Numbered from the stretch's first letter, positions 34,364 to 43,909 are shown. The stretch: 64,000 nt of DNA from Thermanaeromonas toyohensis ToBE (GCF_900176005.1 NZ_LT838272.1:186001-250000); one strand, 5' to 3'. The notes: generated by a model from the letters alone, not told the origin. Numbers and translations: made by a program.

Positions 34364-34418
34364 AATGAAGAGTAAAATGAGGAGAGGAGCTAAAGAAGGG
34401 TATGAAAGGAAGCAGTAC

Positions 34419-34447
34419 GGCCGGGCTTTTAGCACCGGCCATTTTTT
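34419..34447 (+). terminator. Rho-independent terminator used as intron target
   Basis: GGCCGG at 34419-34424 pairs with CCGGCC at 34435-34440 and is followed by ATTTTTT. It ends the nitrilase-tautomerase transcript, and the group II intron begins three bases after the T-run. Confidence 0.88.
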
Positions 34448-34449
34448 AT

Positions 34450-36340
34450 GTGCGCCCGGCATGGGCGTTAACTTGGTGGTGAGAGTCCACTGCAGGCGAG
34501 GCAGCACGAGCCTGCTAGCCGAAGGCAAGGGTGTCCATCGTGAGGTGGAATCCGAAGGAAGCCGGAGGCAAAGCCACGGCCCGATGAACAAGAACCCCAT
34601 AAGAGGCTAAGCCGTTCGGATGAGCTGGCATAACACAGCGAAATCCCAGGCAGACATAAGGACGGCGGAGTATATGGGGCGGGCGCGGGGTGAAGGTTAA
34701 CGCTCTTACCCGGGGAGGCCTGCCGGATAAGCCAGGTAGAGCTGGTAACCCGTGTCGGAAGGCACGGCTGAACTGGCAGGAGGAAGCTTTGGGCATAGTA
34801 CCCTGGGGGTCATGAACTCCAGGGGAAGGCCCGAACATCAAGTCAGAGGTGGGACTGGTGCGTTCGCGAGAAGGGCGAAGAAAGCAGAAAACCCCGGAAG
34901 GGGCCTGCCCACAGGAGGAAGTGGTGAAGCCACGGGGGACTGGGGGAGGGCCGAGTTCTTCTCCGGCACAAGGCGGGACGTCACCTCGCGGAGGCCAAGG
35001 TAGCGGCCTGATGGAGCAGGTGGTGGAAAGAAGCAACATGCTGGCCGCTTTGAGGCGGGTAGAGCGGAACGGAGGCGCGCCCGGCGTAGATGGCATCCCG
35101 ACCGAACGGCTTCGGGACCAAATTCGTGCCGAATGGCCGCGCATCCGGGAGGAATTGCTTACAGGTACCTATAGGCCTAAGCCCGTGCGCCGGGTCGAAA
35201 TCCCGAAACCCGGGGGAGGCAAGCGGCTATTAGGGATACCTACCGCAATGGACCGCCTGATCCAGCAGGCTCTCCTGCAAGTATTGACGCCCATTTTCGA
35301 CCCGCAGTTTTCGGAGGCCAGTTACGGGTTTCGGCCTGGGAGGAGAGCCCATGATGCGGTAAGGAGAGCGCGTCAATACGTGGAAGAAGGATACGAATGG
35401 GTCGTGGACCTGGACATAGAGAAATTCTTTGACCGGGTCAACCACGACATACTCATGGCCCGAGTGGCCCGAAAAGTGACAGATAAGAGAGTGCTTACCC
35501 TTATCCGTCGCTATCTCCAGGCAGGTGTCATGGTAAACGGGGTGGTCGTAGAGACGGTGGAAGGGACGCCGCAGGGCGGGCCTTTAAGTCCACTTTTGGC
35601 CAACATACTCCTGGACGACCTGGACAAAGAACTGGAGAAGAGGGGCCACAAGTTTGTCCGCTATGCTGATGACTGCAACATTTACGTCAAGAGCAAGCGG
35701 GCGGGGGAGAGGGTCATGGCAAGTATCCGTAAGTTCCTGCAGGAACGGTTGAAGCTCAAAATTAACGAGCAGAAAAGTGCGGTAGACCGGCCGTGGAAAC
35801 TGAAATTCCTGGGGTTTAGCATGCACAAGCGCAAGACAGGAGAAATTCTTATCCGCCTGGCGCCTCAGACCATCGAGCGGGTGAAAGGGAAAATTCGGGA
35901 GATAACTGCCCGGAATAAACCCGTGAGTATGGCCGAACGCATAGAGCGTCTCAACGCCTATTTGGGCGGGTGGATAGGATACTTTGCCCTGGCCGAAACG
36001 CCCAGCGTTTTTGAGGAGATAGAAGGCTGGATGCGGAGGAGGCTACGCATGTGCCTCTGGAAGCAGTGGAAGCGAGTACGGACCAGATATCGGGAGCTAC
36101 GCGCATTGGGACTGCCGGAATGGGTGGTACATCAATTTGCTAATGCTCGCAAAGGGCCATGGTGGATGGCTCATGGTCCAATGAATAGAGCCCTGGGTAA
36201 TGCCTATTGGCAGTCCCAGGGCCTCATGAGCTTAACCGAACGCTATTCTTGTCTTCGTCAAGCTTGATGAACCGCCGGATGCGGACCCGCATGTCCGGTG
36301 GTGTGAGAGGACGGGGGCTAGCCGCCCCCTCCTACTCGAT
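34450..36340 (+). mobile_element. Complete group IIC intron
   Basis: The 5' end is GTGCG at 34450, as required for group II introns. Domain V lies just after the reverse-transcriptase stop (about 36270-36303), with a CCGGATGCGG arm pairing with CGCATGTCCGG and a CGC triad at 36273-36275, the variant typical of class C. Domain VI (a GGGGGC/GCCCCC hairpin) follows and the intron ends in CTACTCGAT at 36340. The insertion directly downstream of a terminator hairpin is the known target choice of group IIC introns. The total is about 1.89 kb, with no disruption seen in the encoded protein, so it may still be mobile. Confidence 0.88.
35011..36267 (+). CDS. ltrA: Group II intron reverse transcriptase/maturase
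   Basis: About 418 residues. The reverse transcriptase has GTPQGGPLSPLLANILLDDL and the catalytic FVRYADDCNIYV motif (about residue 215). The maturase (X) domain follows, with LNAYLGGWIGYFALAE and RRLRMCLWKQWKRVR. There is no endonuclease domain, as expected for class C intron proteins. An open frame extends upstream to 34849 inside the intron RNA, but ATG 35011 (MEQVVERSNML) gives the normal N-terminus. It assists splicing and retrohoming of its host intron. Confidence 0.93.
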   Translation: MEQVVERSNMLAALRRVERNGGAPGVDGIPTERLRDQIRAEWPRIREELLTGTYRPKPVRRVEIPKPGGGKRLLGIPTAMDRLIQQALLQVLTPIFDPQFSEASYGFRPGRRAHDAVRRARQYVEEGYEWVVDLDIEKFFDRVNHDILMARVARKVTDKRVLTLIRRYLQAGVMVNGVVVETVEGTPQGGPLSPLLANILLDDLDKELEKRGHKFVRYADDCNIYVKSKRAGERVMASIRKFLQERLKLKINEQKSAVDRPWKLKFLGFSMHKRKTGEILIRLAPQTIERVKGKIREITARNKPVSMAERIERLNAYLGGWIGYFALAETPSVFEEIEGWMRRRLRMCLWKQWKRVRTRYRELRALGLPEWVVHQFANARKGPWWMAHGPMNRALGNAYWQSQGLMSLTERYSCLRQA

Positions 36341-36390
36341 GTGACTTGGCTACAACTGGGGAGAGTATGTATCCTAACCTTAATCTTTTA

Positions 36391-38106
36391 TTATAGAGAA
36401 GGCTTAAACACCAATTTCACGGGCAAACAAGAACCTCCGGGTGGTATAAAATAAAGCTCAGCGGGCCGGTTGGCCTTAAGTTTCCCTAGGAAAATGGCTT
36501 GCTCCGGGGTTTCCACAAACCCCTTCCGGGGGACCTCGATTATATTTCCCTCAAGGACCACTATCCCCCCAAAGTAGCCGCTTACCGGGACTAAGAAAAC
36601 CTCAGTATCGCGAATGGGTAGGAGCTTTAGCTTGTAGAAAGCGCCGTAATTGCCGGTAAGTGAAGGTGCACTACCCTTTCCAGGTAAAAATTCATCTTCC
36701 TGGCCATCAGCGAGGATAAGACTCCCTGTTTCCTGGCCGGTTAAAACAAGCTCTATTTCTATATCAGAGGGCCCGAAGGTTCCCCGCGTGTGTATTCCAT
36801 CTGCCAGCAGATAAGGAAGCTTGTTATATTCCTTGAGCACATCAGTGGTGGTGGGAAGGGCTATGAAAAGGATCTGGAGCTTACCAGTAGCATACACATC
36901 CATAATCCCGTGTACTACTTGGTGCCGTACTGCAGGAGGGGTTATTTTATTAAGGATCAAAGCCTCTCCAGGTTTTAGGCGTAAAGTACGGCTTTGAGTG
37001 GCATTAAAATACTGGATGAGAGCCTCCTTGGCCACCTGGTAGACATTGTTAGAAGGTCCACTGTATCCCTCTTTCTCAATAGTGAGCTCAACTTCTCGCT
37101 GTCCAGGGTTAACAGCCAGTACATATATTCTAAAGGTTAAAGGGCTCTGAATAGCGTGCCAGAAATAGAGCCTTGCTTCTCCTTCTATCTCGTCACGGTA
37201 TAGTATCCCGGGCCGTTCTATATATTCTGGGCTGTCGCTAAAGAGCAGGATAGGGCCTGTATGCTTCTTTATTGGCTTATAAGTGAAGGTGGGAGATATT
37301 TTCTCTTTCGGCCATAGGTCACCAGGTTGGAGGGTGACCGGAGCGGATAACACTTTGATAGTCCGTGAGAAGGGCTTGCTCCAGCTTCCCCGGCTATCCT
37401 TTACCTGCAGAGTAACAGTGTATAGACCTTCTTCGGGGAATACTTCTTGCCGGCCTATCCACCTTTCTTCAACGATGGGGTCTCCTTCGGGATCCTGTGG
37501 CTTTACTGTGTAATGTAGAGGTTGGCCAGCGTAGGCAGGTTGAGAGACTTCGAAGTAGGCCGTGGGAGGCCGGTTAGTGCTCCCTAGGAGGTAAGCTTTT
37601 CCTTCTGGCCATCTGGCGTAAGGGATGTTAAAAACCCTATAAAACATTATAGCGGGGGCAAAGACAAGCTGGCCCACCTTTTGTATTTCTGCTGGTAAGA
37701 TTTCAGCTCCCGGCTGTTCCCCTTCTAAATAAAAGACAATCTTGCTTCCAGGGTAAATAATAGCCTGGCGATTTCCTAAGGAAACTTTTATGGTTTCCGG
37801 TGGACCGGGCTCCCACTGTACCTGACCGCCCAGCTTTTCGGCGAGGGGTCTTAAGGGAACCATAATGTAGTCACCGGATAGGTAGGGCTTCTCAGGCAGT
37901 TCGTCCCGCGTGCCGTCTATCCATATTTCCCTTGAGTTTTCTGAGAAGATGACCTGGGTTGCTGTTGCCGCCAAAGCGGGGTAGGGGAGAAAGATAGTAA
38001 AAAGGGAGAAGATAGCAAAAAGGCAAGGGATAAGAATATATTTGGACCTACGAGGAGCATTGTTAACACAGCTCATAGTCTTGTGGGCTATAAATTTATT
38101 GACCAT
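36391..38106 (-). CDS. Secreted protein with copper-amine-oxidase-like stalk domain
   Basis: A 571-residue exported protein with a signal peptide (LIPCLFAIFSLFTIFLPYPA). Residues about 50-160 form a stalk domain (GDYIMVPLRPLAEKLGGQV, then VFAPAIMFYRVF). A PKD-like beta-sandwich follows (PAYAGQPLHYTVKPQDPEGD, then GLYTVTLQVKDSRGSWSKPF). The remaining 300 residues are beta-rich and unassigned. It probably sits in the wall or outside the cell. It is unrelated in its middle part to the 775-residue stalk protein at 25235. The neighbouring genes do not suggest a more exact role. Confidence 0.78.
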   Translation of the reverse strand: MVNKFIAHKTMSCVNNAPRRSKYILIPCLFAIFSLFTIFLPYPALAATATQVIFSENSREIWIDGTRDELPEKPYLSGDYIMVPLRPLAEKLGGQVQWEPGPPETIKVSLGNRQAIIYPGSKIVFYLEGEQPGAEILPAEIQKVGQLVFAPAIMFYRVFNIPYARWPEGKAYLLGSTNRPPTAYFEVSQPAYAGQPLHYTVKPQDPEGDPIVEERWIGRQEVFPEEGLYTVTLQVKDSRGSWSKPFSRTIKVLSAPVTLQPGDLWPKEKISPTFTYKPIKKHTGPILLFSDSPEYIERPGILYRDEIEGEARLYFWHAIQSPLTFRIYVLAVNPGQREVELTIEKEGYSGPSNNVYQVAKEALIQYFNATQSRTLRLKPGEALILNKITPPAVRHQVVHGIMDVYATGKLQILFIALPTTTDVLKEYNKLPYLLADGIHTRGTFGPSDIEIELVLTGQETGSLILADGQEDEFLPGKGSAPSLTGNYGAFYKLKLLPIRDTEVFLVPVSGYFGGIVVLEGNIIEVPRKGFVETPEQAIFLGKLKANRPAELYFIPPGGSCLPVKLVFKPSL

Positions 38107-38209
38107 AGCTTGATACGCTCCCGTTTAATTTACGGCTATTGTTTGGTATTTGGCGGCAAATTTATAGCCCTGCAGGTCCTTATGAACAGGCCTTTGCTCA
38201 GCTCCTATA

Positions 38210-38587
38210 TTATTCGTCGGTCTCCTTCCTGTCCAATCTTACCTTTTCGCCGTCTCGCACGGCCTTTAATACTTTAGCTTCACCTATTACCTTGCCTACC
38301 ACAGTAACGGGGCTATAGGGCCTTATTTCGCCTGGGCCAGATACAGGTGTGGGACCGAAGAAAACGCACAAGGCATGGCCAGGCGGCCAATAAGCCACAT
38401 CTCCTTCTTGGACTGTCTCTTGGGGTTTTTCTTGCTCAAGCTTAACAGGGATGCTGAAATATATCTCGTCCCCCCAGGTGTTGACAGTAGCTTCAATGGG
38501 TAACGTTTCCCATATTTTCTGGGCAGTGGATGTATTGTTAAGCTCGATCTCAAGCTTTACATTTCCTACTTTAAGCCACACATGCAT
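38210..38587 (-). CDS. Cyclophilin-like fold protein (TM1367 type)
   Basis: A 125-residue protein resembling the small cyclophilin-like proteins of the TM1367 group. LEIELNNTSTAQKIWETLP at the N-terminus, WGDEIYFSIPV, and VAYWPPGHALCVFFGPTP are the recognisable segments. The family has a cyclophilin barrel but usually lacks the proline-isomerase active site, and its function is not established. It starts at ATG 38585 after an AGGTG site (minus strand) and is transcribed toward the stalk-protein gene; the Lon-like protease gene diverges from it. Confidence 0.8.
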   Translation of the reverse strand: MHVWLKVGNVKLEIELNNTSTAQKIWETLPIEATVNTWGDEIYFSIPVKLEQEKPQETVQEGDVAYWPPGHALCVFFGPTPVSGPGEIRPYSPVTVVGKVIGEAKVLKAVRDGEKVRLDRKETDE

Positions 38588-38785
38588 AGGTATTCACCTC
38601 CAAAGTTTATTTTACTAAAATTTGTTTCCATGCTCTAGGTTGTTTTCATCTGCTCCTTTTATCGAAATCCTGCGAGCCATAATTTTAAAGAGAAAAATTT
38701 ATCTCCTGGAGGTGCCTAGAAGGAAACTTCGGAGGCTTGGCGAATTTGGACAGAGAACTGCCATTTTTGCGGGAGGTATATTATT

Positions 38786-41179
38786 TTGAAAAAGATAGCT
38801 GCAGAGGAAGCAAGGGCAATATGCAAGATAGAAGAACTAGGGTGTCTTCATACTGATGATCTTAAACCGCTGGGAACCATTATTGGTCAGGAACGCGCAG
38901 TTAAGGCGTTAGAATTTGGCCTGGATATCCAAGCGGAAGGCTTTAACATCTTTGTGGCCGGAGTACCAGGAACTGGTAGGACTACAGCGGTAAAGTCCTT
39001 CTTGGAAGAGGTGGCCTGTAAGAAGCCAGCGCCGCCAGATTGGTGTTACGTCTATAATTTCCGAGATTCCTACCGACCACGGGCCCTAAGGTTACCGGCA
39101 GGTATGGGGGCCCAACTAGCGAGGGATATGCAAAACCTTATTAAAACAGCCCGCCGGGAAATACCACGTGCCTTTGCTAGTGAAGAGTACGCTAAGAAGA
39201 GGGAAGAGATAACTGCGGCCTTTGACGCTAAGAAAAACGAGCTTCTCCGGGAGCTCCATGCTAAGGCGCAGGCGGCCGGGTTTGTTGTCCAGGCCACGCC
39301 CAACGGCATCTTTATTATTCCCCTTAGGAATGGTCAAATAATTAAAGATGAAGAATTCGCCGAGCTTCCACCAGAGGAACAAACAGACATATTACAGCGG
39401 CGAGCGGCTTTAGAGCAGGAAGTGGCCAGAACTTTCCGGGAGTTACACAAGTTTGAGCACGAAGCTGCCGAGGCTTTACGTCGTCTGGAAAGCGAAATAG
39501 CTGCTTTCGCAGTAGGACATCTATTTGCTCACCTCTTAGAAAAATATAGTGCATTTCCCGATGTGAAGGCTCATTTAGAGGCCGTCCAACAAGATATGGT
39601 GAATAATATCGGACTTTTTCGTAATGAACCACGGGAAAGCGAAAGTATGGTACCTCCCTGGATGCGGGAGACCCCGTTTCGGAAATATGAGGTAAATGTA
39701 ATAGTAGATAATAGCGGACTAACGGGTGCACCTGTAGTTGTAGAACTTAACCCTACTTATGGTGACCTCTTTGGGCGAATCGAAAAAGAAGCTCATTTTG
39801 GCACCTTGGTAACTGATTTCACCATGGTCCGTGGCGGATCGCTTCACCGTGCTAATGGGGGATATATTGTTATCCATGTAGAGGATTTACTCCGCAATCT
39901 ATTCGTTTGGGATGCCCTTAAACGTGCCCTGCGCGATAAGGAGATAACCATCGAGGAACCTGCTGAGAGGCTGGGCCTGGTGGCAGGCAAAAGCCTTCGC
40001 CCAGAGCCCATTCCTTTAGATGTAAAGGTTATCCTGCTAGGGGAGCCCCTACATTACTATATTCTATACTGGTTTGACCGGGATTTCCGAGAACTCTTTA
40101 AAGTTAAAGCTGAGTTCGATACTCGTATGGACCGTAACGCTGAAAACATAAGTAAATACGCGGCCTTCTTCTGCACCCTATGTGGCAAGGAAAATCTATT
40201 ACACCTTGATGCTTCAGCAGTGGCTAAGCTAGTGGAATATGGTTCCCGGTTAGCCGAAGATCAGAAAAAACTTTCTACTCGATTTGCAGAGATAGCAGAT
40301 ATTGTGAGGGAAGCCTGTCATTATGCTCGACGAGAGGGAGCCCTTTATACTACCGCTGTGCACGTTAAAAAGGCTATAGATGCTAGTTTTTACCGTTCCA
40401 ATCTTATCCAGGAACGGATTCAAGAAATGTTTGCCCGCGGGACCTTATTACTAGATGTCACTGGAGCCAAGGTGGGTCAGGTCAACGGGCTTTCTGTGGT
40501 GAGTCTGGGAGACCTCACCTTCGGTAAGCCATCGCGCATTACGGCTACTGTTGCAGCTGGCAAAGATGGTGTTATTGATATAGAGCGAGAAGCACGTCTT
40601 GGGGGTCGTATCCATACTAAAGGAGTGCTCATCTTAAGCGGCTATCTAGCGGGAAAGTATGCCCGGGACATTCCCCTTAGCCTTTCAGCACGGTTAGTTT
40701 TTGAGCAGAGTTACGAAGGTGTTGAGGGAGATAGCGCATCCTGTGCTGAACTATTCGCTTTACTGTCCGCACTAACCGGGATACCCTTGAAACAAAACTT
40801 AGCTGTCACTGGCTCTATCAACCAGAAAGGAGAGGTACAACCCGTAGGGGGTATAAACGAAAAGATTGAAGGATTTTTTGATGTTTGCCGTATTAAAGGC
40901 TTAACAGGGGATCAGGGTGTGGTTATCCCCGCGGCTAACGCTGAAAACCTAATGCTTAGGGAAGACGTAGTAGAGGCTATAAGAGATGAAATGTTTAACG
41001 TTTACCTTATTAATACTGTAGATGAGGGTATCGAACTCCTAACAGGCTTACCAGCGGGTCAGCTCGGGCCTGATGGAAAATTTCCTGAAGGTTCCTTTAA
41101 TGCTCGGGTGGTCGCTAGCCTTACTGAGCTTAACTTGCGAGTAAAGGAAAGTGGAAAAGAGGGGAATGGCGAGAAATAA
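38786..41179 (+). CDS. Lon-like ATP-dependent protease
   Basis: A 797-residue protease of the Lon family without the classic N-terminal LON domain. The ATPase has Walker A GVPGTGRTT near residue 58 and a long helical insert (about 120-260). The C-terminal protease domain has the Ser-Lys dyad: Ser in EGDSASCAELFALLSAL (about 651) and Lys in GGINEKIEGFFDVC (about 692). It degrades damaged or regulatory proteins in the cytoplasm. The TTG start at 38786 follows GGGAGGT. It stands alone between a diverging cyclophilin-like gene and the c-di-AMP riboswitch. Confidence 0.9.
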   Translation: MKKIAAEEARAICKIEELGCLHTDDLKPLGTIIGQERAVKALEFGLDIQAEGFNIFVAGVPGTGRTTAVKSFLEEVACKKPAPPDWCYVYNFRDSYRPRALRLPAGMGAQLARDMQNLIKTARREIPRAFASEEYAKKREEITAAFDAKKNELLRELHAKAQAAGFVVQATPNGIFIIPLRNGQIIKDEEFAELPPEEQTDILQRRAALEQEVARTFRELHKFEHEAAEALRRLESEIAAFAVGHLFAHLLEKYSAFPDVKAHLEAVQQDMVNNIGLFRNEPRESESMVPPWMRETPFRKYEVNVIVDNSGLTGAPVVVELNPTYGDLFGRIEKEAHFGTLVTDFTMVRGGSLHRANGGYIVIHVEDLLRNLFVWDALKRALRDKEITIEEPAERLGLVAGKSLRPEPIPLDVKVILLGEPLHYYILYWFDRDFRELFKVKAEFDTRMDRNAENISKYAAFFCTLCGKENLLHLDASAVAKLVEYGSRLAEDQKKLSTRFAEIADIVREACHYARREGALYTTAVHVKKAIDASFYRSNLIQERIQEMFARGTLLLDVTGAKVGQVNGLSVVSLGDLTFGKPSRITATVAAGKDGVIDIEREARLGGRIHTKGVLILSGYLAGKYARDIPLSLSARLVFEQSYEGVEGDSASCAELFALLSALTGIPLKQNLAVTGSINQKGEVQPVGGINEKIEGFFDVCRIKGLTGDQGVVIPAANAENLMLREDVVEAIRDEMFNVYLINTVDEGIELLTGLPAGQLGPDGKFPEGSFNARVVASLTELNLRVKESGKEGNGEK

Positions 41180-41265
41180 AGTAAAAATCCAAGAAAGAGA
41201 GAAGGGGAAAAGGATCAGTAATCCCCCATGAGTATGGCTATAGATTAAAACAATTTAAGCCGGTT

Positions 41266-41294
41266 TTGACTCGAACCCATAGGGATGCTAGAAT
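41266..41294 (+). promoter_or_regulatory. Sigma-A promoter of the riboswitch operon
   Basis: TTGACT at 41266-41271 and TAGAAT at 41289-41294 with a 17-base spacer. Transcription should begin near 41301, at the 5' edge of the c-di-AMP riboswitch. Confidence 0.75.
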
Positions 41295-41304
41295 AGCCAC
41301 CAAT

Positions 41305-41489
41305 GGAAAAAATAGAGGCGCTGAATTCCCTTAAATCTTAGGGAAGCGGGGGACCCGTATTTTGGGGTGAATCCCGGGAAATTTGGTTCCCGGGTAGGGC
41401 CGCCCCTGGGCCCGAACCCGTCAGCTAACCCCGTAAGCGCAAGGTAGGGGATTGCTCGAGGAAACATGGAGGATCTCCATGATTTTTTA
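41305..41489 (+). promoter_or_regulatory. Cyclic di-AMP riboswitch (ydaO/yuaA type)
   Basis: The RNA shows the conserved blocks of the ydaO class in order: CGCTGAATTCCC, GCGGGGGACCC, TTGGGGTGAATCCCGGG, GGGCC, then AACCCGTCAGCTAACCCCGT and AAGCG. The aptamer spans about 41310-41460. A terminator hairpin follows at once, so binding of c-di-AMP should stop transcription of the operon. In other Firmicutes this riboswitch controls potassium transporters and wall hydrolases; here it precedes an APC transporter and two TrkA-type genes. Confidence 0.9.
41465..41489 (+). terminator. Riboswitch expression-platform terminator
   Basis: CATGGAG and CTCCATG form a 7-bp stem with a 3-base loop, followed by ATTTTTTATT. 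It is the switchable terminator of the c-di-AMP riboswitch. Confidence 0.85.
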
Positions 41490-41558
41490 TTGGCTTTTTT
41501 AAGCAATAAGATTTAAGTAGATACTAAGACTTAAAAGGAGGAAATAAAGTTTTGGCTT

Positions 41559-43121
41559 ATGGGTGCGATGGAAGAAACTAAACTAGAGTTAAGGCGAGAT
41601 GTATCTGTGTGGGGCTCCTTTATGTGGGGTTATGCTGATGTGGGAGCGGATATATATGCAGCCCTAGGGTTAGTGATGCTTTGGGCTAAAGGCGCAAGTG
41701 TTCTGGCTTTTGCCCTGGCAGGGTTAGTATATATAATGATCGGCCTGGCCTATACTGAGCTTGCCGCTACTTACCCGGTAGCTGGGGGAGGGCAGTATTT
41801 TACCCTGCGGGGGCTAGGGGATTTCTGGGGTTTTGTAGCCGGTTCAGCCTTGCTTTTGGATTATACTATCGATATAGCCCTTTTTTCTGCCGCCTCGGCC
41901 GGGTATATTAATTTCTTTGTTCCTTACCTTTTTAACGTGGATGTTAAAGACTTAACGGTAAGCTTAGGTCCCTTCCACCAGGTAAACTTAGTTTGGATGG
42001 CAGAATCCCTTCTTTTGGTAGCCTTCCTTATCTGGCTTAACATTCGAGGCATCCGGGAATCTTCCCTGCTTAATGAGATCTTAGGAGCTATCGATATCCT
42101 TACAGAATCTAGCATCATCGTATTTGGCTTCCTTTTTGCCTGGAAGCCAGAGCTCTTGGCTTACCAGTGGCACACCCAGTTTCCTACCCTTAAGGAATTT
42201 ATGTATGGCTCTTCCCTAGCCATAATTTCCTTTGTAGGGCTAGAATCTATTTCCCAGGCTGCCCAGGAGACCAAGAGGCCAGCCACCATAGTTCCCCGGA
42301 CCTCGGTGACCCTGATTTTCACTGTATTTATTTTTGCCACTGCCTTTTCTACCATGAGCCTAGGGGTTTTGCCTTGGCAGGAACTGGCGGAAGCTATAGG
42401 TGACCCTGTGGCGCGCCTGGCCCATGCTATTCCCTTTATCGGTGTCATCGCCGGGCCCTTTGCTGCCTTGCTCGGTGCTACCATCCTTTTAATTTCTGCC
42501 AATTCAGGGGTGATGAGCGCTTCCCGCCTCACCTACTCTATGAGCCAGTTCCATTTTATCCCGGAATGGTTTAATGCTGTGCACCCGCGCTTCCGCACTC
42601 CTTACCGGACCATACTGGTCTTTTCCCTCATTGGCGTCGTGCAGTTAATCCTTTCCTTTCTTACCCCTAATGCCATGGATACTTTAGGCAATATGTATGC
42701 CTTTGGGGCCACCACAGGGTATATTCTAGTGTTTATAGCCCTGATTAAGCTTCGCTTCTCAGATCCTTATTCACCCCGGCCCTATAAAGTGCCCTTTAAC
42801 ATTAAGGTGAGGTATCATAACCGGATAGTAGAGTTTCCTATTTTGGGAGTATTGGGGATGCTGGGGGTAAGTCTTATCTTGTTTGAAGTTATCCTTACCC
42901 ATGCCATAGGAAGGATAGCTGGCCCAGCTTGGGTTGTTTTAAGCTTTTTGTTTTATGCCTGGTACCGCCGGAAGCATGGCCTCCCTATATTAGGTAGTAT
43001 ACCGCGTGATTGGGAGGCTGAGCAGATGAGGGTTTTGGAGAGCGCCGAAGAATATGAACTCCTGGAACGATATAAGCTAGCCCTCCGGGAACGGAGGAAA
43101 AAGGAGGTAGCCCAGGCGTGA
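41559..43121 (+). CDS. APC-superfamily permease, probable potassium transporter
   Basis: A 520-residue membrane protein with about 12 helices of the amino acid-polyamine-organocation superfamily. ADVGADIYAALGLVMLWAKG in helix 1 and YPVAGGGQYFTLRGLGDFWG after helix 2 are typical. The upstream c-di-AMP riboswitch and downstream Usp and TrkA genes fit a KimA-like potassium importer better than an amino acid permease. KimA itself carries a longer cytoplasmic C-terminal domain; here the Usp domain is a separate gene. ATG 41559 is unusually far (17 bases) from the GGAGG at 41537-41541. Confidence 0.82.
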   Translation: MGAMEETKLELRRDVSVWGSFMWGYADVGADIYAALGLVMLWAKGASVLAFALAGLVYIMIGLAYTELAATYPVAGGGQYFTLRGLGDFWGFVAGSALLLDYTIDIALFSAASAGYINFFVPYLFNVDVKDLTVSLGPFHQVNLVWMAESLLLVAFLIWLNIRGIRESSLLNEILGAIDILTESSIIVFGFLFAWKPELLAYQWHTQFPTLKEFMYGSSLAIISFVGLESISQAAQETKRPATIVPRTSVTLIFTVFIFATAFSTMSLGVLPWQELAEAIGDPVARLAHAIPFIGVIAGPFAALLGATILLISANSGVMSASRLTYSMSQFHFIPEWFNAVHPRFRTPYRTILVFSLIGVVQLILSFLTPNAMDTLGNMYAFGATTGYILVFIALIKLRFSDPYSPRPYKVPFNIKVRYHNRIVEFPILGVLGMLGVSLILFEVILTHAIGRIAGPAWVVLSFLFYAWYRRKHGLPILGSIPRDWEAEQMRVLESAEEYELLERYKLALRERRKKEVAQA

Positions 43122-43336
43122 ACGCCCGCCCCCTTACGTGGCGTGATTATTATCAAGTGATCGCTACTCTGGCCTACCTAGGTATAGGGATAACTATACT
43201 TTTACGTGCTCATACCCTTATGCCTACTTTTCCCTGGATAGTGGGGGGAACTTTTCTGGCCTTTAGCCTTTACCGTTTGTACTTTATCTGGCGATATTTC
43301 CGTTCTTGGAAAATGTTGAGGAGGGATGAACGGTGA
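43118..43336 (+). CDS. Small membrane protein of unknown function
   Basis: A 72-residue protein with two membrane helices (QVIATLAYLGIGITILL and FPWIVGGTFLAFSLYRLYFI) and a basic tail. GTG 43118 overlaps the stop of the permease (GTGA) and its own stop overlaps the next start, so it is translated as part of the operon. I do not recognise a family. Its position between a transporter and a Usp protein suggests an accessory subunit of the transporter. Confidence 0.7.
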   Translation: MNARPLTWRDYYQVIATLAYLGIGITILLRAHTLMPTFPWIVGGTFLAFSLYRLYFIWRYFRSWKMLRRDER

Positions 43337-43890
43337 CCCCCGTGTCCATCCATCCTTTAGGCGCATTACTAGCTTTGATTTTTGTGGTTAGCATGAGCTC
43401 CCTCCTTTGGTGGATGCTCCATTTACCTCCTGTGGTACCTTATGAGGTAGCTCGTATAACAAGCGAAGTGCAGGCTATACGCCGCATACTAGTACCCGTG
43501 GTAGATACTGATTATTCCCGGCGGGCTATTGAGCTGGCCACCCGCTTAGGAGCAGAACAGAAAGCGGAAATAGTGCTCCTTTATGTTTTAGAAGTACCTT
43601 TTACCCTCCCCCTGGGTGCTGCCCTTCCCGGGGCGGAAGAAAAGGCGCACCATATACTGAAGCAGGCTCAAGAGATAGTAGCTTTCCACCATTTGCCTTA
43701 TCGTTCGCGTATCATGCGGGCCCGCACAGCAGGTAGCGGGATCCTAGAGGCTGTAAAAGAGGAAGAAGCCGATATGGTAGTGATGGGGGTCCGGCCACCG
43801 CGGGGGGAACACATTCCTTTAACCCGCACGCCCGAATGGCTTCTTAAATATGCCAACTGCGAGGTTGTGATCGATAAATTACCTGCTTAA
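43333..43890 (+). CDS. Membrane-tethered universal stress protein (UspA)
   Basis: A 185-residue protein. An N-terminal membrane helix (LLALIFVVSMSSLLWWMLHL) is followed by a complete Usp domain: RRILVPVVDTDYSRRAIELA, LLYVLEVP and ADMVVMGVRPPRG. The ATP-binding GxxG loop is not clearly conserved (PPRGEHIPLTRT). The GTG start overlaps the preceding gene. In KimA the Usp-like domain is fused to the transporter; here it appears to be a separate, membrane-anchored subunit, possibly the c-di-AMP or nucleotide sensing part of the system. Confidence 0.85.
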   Translation: MTPVSIHPLGALLALIFVVSMSSLLWWMLHLPPVVPYEVARITSEVQAIRRILVPVVDTDYSRRAIELATRLGAEQKAEIVLLYVLEVPFTLPLGAALPGAEEKAHHILKQAQEIVAFHHLPYRSRIMRARTAGSGILEAVKEEEADMVVMGVRPPRGEHIPLTRTPEWLLKYANCEVVIDKLPA

Positions 43891-43909
43891 GGAGGAGAAA
43901 AGGATAGGT

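Noticed and set aside
34515-35144. A 209-codon minus-strand frame in the group II intron
   Set aside because: It is opposite the structured intron RNA and the reverse transcriptase; its Pro/Arg-rich translation reflects base composition.
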